Assembly (NCBI GenBank): GCA_005773145.1
Contig: SXHS01000125.1
Coordinates: 1-33,285, forward strand
Reading direction: 5' to 3'
Length of the DNA: 33,285 nt
Source: Planctomycetaceae bacterium
GTDB taxonomy: Bacteria > Planctomycetota > Planctomycetia > Pirellulales > Pirellulaceae
Each line of letters starts with the position of its first letter. Position 1 is the stretch's first letter. The position numbers and the translations under genes are program-made. Of this stretch, positions 30,067-33,285 are shown piece after piece. Below the pieces are notes generated by a model that had not been told where the DNA came from, did no database searches, and saw only the letters and a list, made by a program, of their open reading frames with translations.

Positions 30067-31533
30067 CTAGCGCAGGCCAATCGACACGCACTTGGTTTCC
30101 AGATACGCGTCCAGTCCCTCGCTGCCATTCTCACGGCCCAAGCCAGACTCCTTGAGACCACCGAAGGGGGCCTGCGGCGTGGCGGGAACCGTGTCGTTAA
30201 TCCCGATGATGCCGAATTCCAGGCCATCGGCCATTTTAAAGGCCGTCGACAGATCGTTGGTCATCACATACGCAGCCAGACCGTAGCACGTATTGTTGGC
30301 CTGCGCGATGGCTTCTTCGACGTTTGAGAATTCGAGGATGGGCATGACGGGTGCGAACGGTTCTTCGGACATCACACGCATCGTTGGGTTGACCGAAGCC
30401 AAGATCGTCGGTTCAAAAAAGTAGCCCCGTTCGAACTGAGGCGATCGTCGGCCGCCGGCCACACAGCGAGCTCCTTGTCCGCAGGCATCCTGAACCAAAG
30501 ACTCGGTCCGGGTCAGTGCCTTGGCCTCAAACATCGGGCCAATATCCACCCCCTCGTCCATACCATTCCCCAATCGCAGCGTCTTGGCCTCTGCCACACA
30601 GGCCTCGACATACTCATTCTGCACCGATCGGTGCGCGTAGAAACGCGTGGGACTGATGCAAACCTGGCCATTGTTGCGAAACTTGCCCACGACGGTGGCC
30701 TTGGCTGCCGCAGCGATATCCACATCGGGGAAAATAATGACCGGTGCATGCCCCCCGAGTTCCAAGCTCAAACGCTTGACCTGATCCCCCGCTTGGCGCA
30801 TGAGTTGCTTGCCCACGCGTGTTGAACCGGTAAAGGAAATCTTGCGGCAGATGGGATTGGACATAAACTCCTGCATCACCTCGTCGGGGGGCCCGAGCAC
30901 CAGATTGACGGCGCCGGGGGGCAAGTCGGCTTCCTCCATCAATTCAAAGAGTCGCATCATGCACAGGGGCGTTTGGCTGGCCGGGCGCGAGACGGTTGTG
31001 CAACCGACGGCGAGTGCGGGTGCGATTTTTCTCGCCTGCAGCAACAAGGGAAAATTCCAGGGTGACACGGCGGCGCACACGCCCACCGGATGTCGCATGG
31101 TCAGGATGCGCTTATTGGGCACGCTGGCAGGGATGGTGCGACCATACGCGCGCTTGGCTTCTTCCGCAAACCAGTCGAACGTGGCGGCACTCCCCATGAC
31201 CTCGGCACGCGCTTCGGGGAGCGGCTTTCCCTGCTCCAGAGTCAGCACGGTAGCGATGCTATCGACATGGGCACGCATCAGATCGGCGATTTTCCGCAGA
31301 CGAGCGGCTCGGTCATAGACCGACAGCTGCCGCCATGCTGGCATGGCAGCGTCGGCGGCTTCCAGCGCGCGTCGCGTGTCGGCAGCCGTACCATAGGCCA
31401 CCGTCACAATCGGCTCCTCGGTGGCTGGATTGATGATGTCCAGGGTAGCCCCTTCAGCACCATCCACCCATTTCTGGTTGATGTATAGCTGTGTGTGCTT
31501 CAACGGCAAAGTGGTCCTGGACGATTGGATCAT
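30067..31533 (-). CDS. NAD(P)-dependent aldehyde dehydrogenase, succinate-semialdehyde type
   Basis: ATG 31533, with GGGAG 8 bases upstream, gives 488 residues; the frame is open to 31746 but that part lacks family resemblance. Markers are YINQKWVDG, SPWNFPLLLQARKIAPALAVG, FTGSTRVGKQL, the general base E258 in LELGGHAP and the nucleophile C292 in NNGQVCIS, then EEPFAPVMP and APFGGLKESGLGREN. This fits GabD-like succinate-semialdehyde dehydrogenases, soluble and cytoplasmic. It is not the CoA-acylating PduP/EutE type that serves microcompartments. The conserved Lys of the KPA motif that touches the cofactor ribose is Arg here (SRPASQTPL, R183). It lies upstream of the BMC gene on the same strand, 141 bp apart. 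Aldehyde substrate is uncertain. Confidence 0.93.
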   Translation of the reverse strand: MIQSSRTTLPLKHTQLYINQKWVDGAEGATLDIINPATEEPIVTVAYGTAADTRRALEAADAAMPAWRQLSVYDRAARLRKIADLMRAHVDSIATVLTLEQGKPLPEARAEVMGSAATFDWFAEEAKRAYGRTIPASVPNKRILTMRHPVGVCAAVSPWNFPLLLQARKIAPALAVGCTTVSRPASQTPLCMMRLFELMEEADLPPGAVNLVLGPPDEVMQEFMSNPICRKISFTGSTRVGKQLMRQAGDQVKRLSLELGGHAPVIIFPDVDIAAAAKATVVGKFRNNGQVCISPTRFYAHRSVQNEYVEACVAEAKTLRLGNGMDEGVDIGPMFEAKALTRTESLVQDACGQGARCVAGGRRSPQFERGYFFEPTILASVNPTMRVMSEEPFAPVMPILEFSNVEEAIAQANNTCYGLAAYVMTNDLSTAFKMADGLEFGIIGINDTVPATPQAPFGGLKESGLGRENGSEGLDAYLETKCVSIGLR

Positions 31534-31619
31534 GGCGTTATCTCCCAGCATGGATTCTCGTGAAGGAGGCGGGTGAAACTCGGGCTGTGGCGGGCCCAAC
31601 CTCAACCGACATGGTAGCA

Positions 31620-31644
31620 GGCCTGCCATGACCGTTGTCAGGCC
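31620..31644. repeat. Palindrome with TGAC-N4-GTCA core
   Basis: GGCCTG (31620-31625) pairs with CAGGCC (31639-31644), and inside it TGAC (31629-31632), CGTT, GTCA (31637-31640) forms a second inverted repeat that shares two bases. It lies between divergent promoters and could be an operator; no regulator gene is nearby. Confidence 0.35.
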
Positions 31645-31696
31645 CCCGAGACGCGTGACGCACCCCCATGCCGCGTAACCGGAAAAATTTTCTCCC

Positions 31697-31724
31697 TTGC
31701 GAAATCCCTTCGAGCCGATAATAT
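31697..31724 (+). promoter_or_regulatory. Sigma-70-like promoter for the MFS gene
   Basis: TTGCGA (31697-31702), 16 bases, TAATAT (31719-31724). The -35 hexamer is identical to that of the PSD1 promoter at 19448. It would give a start near 31731, before both MFS start candidates. Confidence 0.45.
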
Positions 31725-31843
31725 GCCCAATCCTCACACGGAACATGGTTCGCCGAGCGAACGCGCCCGGTGGTCCGCTGCCGCGAAATCAGGCCATTTT
31801 GGCCTCTCAAGACCTACTTGCCAAAGAGCGACGCTACAACCAC

Positions 31844-33262
31844 ATGCCCGACACGCTATTGCTGGAACCACGTCGCACAACATCGCGGCCACCACAGAAC
31901 GAACCCGCCCATGTTGGGCCACATGACACGAACGGCGCCGCGAGTGGAGCATCGCTGCACTCCGAACGGGACCTGCTAGCGGGACATGTGGAAGGTTGCG
32001 CCGTGGGCCTCATGGTAGGACTCGGGGAGACGTACCTGGCCGCATTCGCCCTGGCGCTTGGGCTGGGGGAGATTTTCGCCGGATTGGTGGCGAGTGTGCC
32101 ACTAGTGGCGGGCGGGATCATGCAACTGATTTCGCCGTTCATGGTCCACCGATTTCGTTCCCACAAGCGATGGGTGATGGTGTGCGCGACGGTTCAAGCA
32201 ACCAGTTTCATTCCGTTGGCAATCGCCGCAACCCTTGGTCGCCTGCCTGGCTGGGCCGTGTTAGTCGTTGCCTCCATCTATTGGGGCTCGGGCTTAGCCA
32301 GCGGCCCGGCATGGAATACCTGGGTGGGAACCATTGTGCCGCGTCCGATCCGTGCGCAATACTTCGCCCGTCGTACCAAGCTGATGCAGGCCGCCGTGAT
32401 GACTGGCTTCTTGGCCGCAGGCATCGCCTTGCACCTGTGCGCTCAGTATCATATGGCGCTATACGCCTTTGCCGGCATCTTCGCAAGTGCGGCCTTGGCG
32501 CGCATGGTCTCAACCGCGACGCTGGCCATGCAAAGTGAGCCAACGCCGATTCCAGCCAATATGCAGGCGGTCACGCTCCGCGAACTGGCACATCAATTCC
32601 TCTTCGGGCAAGGCAACCGTTTGCTGGCCTACATCGTGGCCGTGCAACTCACGGTGCAGATCGCGGGGCCCTTCTTTACACCCTTCATGTTGGGCAAGTT
32701 GCATTTCTCATACGCCGACTACACCATCTTGATTGCCACCAGTTTTGTGGCCAAGATCCTGGCGCTCCCGGTTATGGGACGCATTGCGCAGAACGGCAGC
32801 GCCGAGCGTCTGTTGTGGATTGGCGGATTGGGCATCGTTCCACTCTCCGCACTCTGGATCGTGTCCCAGAGTTTTCCTTGGTTGATCGTACTGCAACTGG
32901 CTGGCGGTGTTGCGTGGGCTGCGTATGAGTTGGCCTTCTTCTTACTGTTTTTCGAATCCATCCCCGAAGAGCGGCGGACCGGAGTCCTCACGCTTTACAA
33001 TCTGGCGAACACCGTCGCGTGGGTCGGTGGCGCGTTGTTGGGGGGCGCGCTCCTGACGATCATGGCAAAAACTCATTCGGCCTATCTGACGGTCTTTGTC
33101 ATCTCAGGCGTAGGCCGACTGGCCGCTTTACTCTTACTTTGGCGAGTCCCCGGTGTGCGGACGGCCGCAGCATCCCCTGCGCTTCGTAGCTGGAAAAGCC
33201 GTTTGAAAATTGGGGCAGGACTCGGTCTAGCGAAACTCGGGGCCTATCGAGAAGACCGCTAG
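31844..33262 (+). CDS. Major facilitator superfamily transporter
   Basis: I place the start at ATG 31844 (472 residues); ATG 31745 would add a 33-residue non-conserved stretch. After a polar N-terminal segment of ~40 residues come about 12 TM helices, with MFS-type elements GLMVGLGETYLAAFALALGLGE, ASVPLVAGGIMQL-ISPFMVHRFRSHK (loop 2-3 with basic residues), NTWVGTIVPRPIRAQYFARRTK, and in the second half MGRIAQNGSAERLLWIGG and YNLANTVAWVGGALLGG. The stop is TAG 33260-33262. The substrate is unknown; with uronate and aldehyde genes near, a sugar or acid importer is plausible but unproved. Confidence 0.9.
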   Translation: MPDTLLLEPRRTTSRPPQNEPAHVGPHDTNGAASGASLHSERDLLAGHVEGCAVGLMVGLGETYLAAFALALGLGEIFAGLVASVPLVAGGIMQLISPFMVHRFRSHKRWVMVCATVQATSFIPLAIAATLGRLPGWAVLVVASIYWGSGLASGPAWNTWVGTIVPRPIRAQYFARRTKLMQAAVMTGFLAAGIALHLCAQYHMALYAFAGIFASAALARMVSTATLAMQSEPTPIPANMQAVTLRELAHQFLFGQGNRLLAYIVAVQLTVQIAGPFFTPFMLGKLHFSYADYTILIATSFVAKILALPVMGRIAQNGSAERLLWIGGLGIVPLSALWIVSQSFPWLIVLQLAGGVAWAAYELAFFLLFFESIPEERRTGVLTLYNLANTVAWVGGALLGGALLTIMAKTHSAYLTVFVISGVGRLAALLLLWRVPGVRTAAASPALRSWKSRLKIGAGLGLAKLGAYREDR

Positions 33263-33285
33263 TTTACCCCCCAGTAGTTTACCCC
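33260..33285. repeat. Start of a possible TAGTTTACCCC tandem repeat (cut by window end)
   Basis: TAGTTTACCCC appears at 33260-33270 and again at 33275-33285, period 15 bp. The first copy contains the stop codon of the MFS gene. The array may continue beyond the window. Confidence 0.5.

Larger units (their letters stand above)
31534..31843. other. 310-bp divergent intergenic region with promoter and palindrome
   Basis: Between the aldehyde dehydrogenase and MFS starts I see no gene. Both reading frames of the flanking genes run through it, which is why it could be mis-annotated as coding. It contains a palindrome (31620-31644) and a plus-strand promoter match (31697-31724). Confidence 0.55.

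Noticed and set aside
31534..31746. N-terminal extension of the aldehyde dehydrogenase overlapping the MFS frame
   Set aside because: The extension is unlike any dehydrogenase N-terminus and GGGAG supports ATG 31533.

Overview
The window reads as chromosomal DNA of a planctomycete, most likely Pirellulaceae-like. The signs are a PSD1 (cytochrome-like/DUF1549/DUF1553) and DUF1501 gene pair, a tandem-domain microcompartment shell protein, lipid A synthesis (LpxB), a Tat-exported GHL10-type glycoside hydrolase, a sigma-54 response regulator, and short GC-rich intergenic repeats. Coding density is high. I see no tRNA, rRNA, CRISPR array, phage or transposase gene. The lineage is inferred from gene content only.

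Region 1 (1-10205) is a respiratory module. A 5'-truncated histidine kinase, whose first visible residues look like the end of a protoglobin oxygen-sensor domain, converges on an NtrC-type sigma-54 response regulator. Divergent from the regulator lies an eight-gene cbb3-type oxidase operon: di-haem cytochrome c lipoprotein, four-TM protein, ccoN, ccoO, ccoS-like gene, one-TM protein, ccoI-type copper ATPase, and a SafE/DsbD-like membrane protein. A good -24/-12 (sigma-54) match lies about 100 bp before the first gene, and a cluster of CGCAC/GTGCG half-sites lies about 170-190 bp further upstream. The simplest reading is oxygen- or haem-gas-controlled expression of the high-affinity oxidase. 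No standard one-polypeptide CcoP is present; its anchor and di-haem parts may be encoded separately.

Region 2 (10388-19335): a ThuA-like protein is followed closely by a PAS/HisKA_3 sensor kinase. Minus-strand genes follow: lpxB, an exported HExxH putative metalloprotease, an exported protein-isoaspartate methyltransferase with an extra C-terminal domain, a STAS protein, and an SDR/flavin-monooxygenase pair. The signal peptide of the HExxH protein is built on a 15-bp tandem repeat.

Region 3 (19336-24677): a clear sigma-70-like promoter precedes a PSD1 - DUF1501 - MATE-transporter run on the plus strand.

Region 4 (24678-33285) looks like sugar and aldehyde metabolism: a GHL10-like hydrolase, uronate isomerase (uxaC, convergent and overlapping), an SDR oxidoreductase, a two-domain BMC shell protein, a succinate-semialdehyde-type aldehyde dehydrogenase, and an MFS transporter. 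Intergenic spaces here hold hairpins, a degenerate three-copy repeat, G-tracts, and at the window edge the start of a possible TAGTTTACCCC repeat.

The strongest candidates for new biology are the globin-kinase/sigma-54/cbb3 circuit with its apparently split CcoP, and the isolated tandem BMC protein between dehydrogenases without other shell genes in view.
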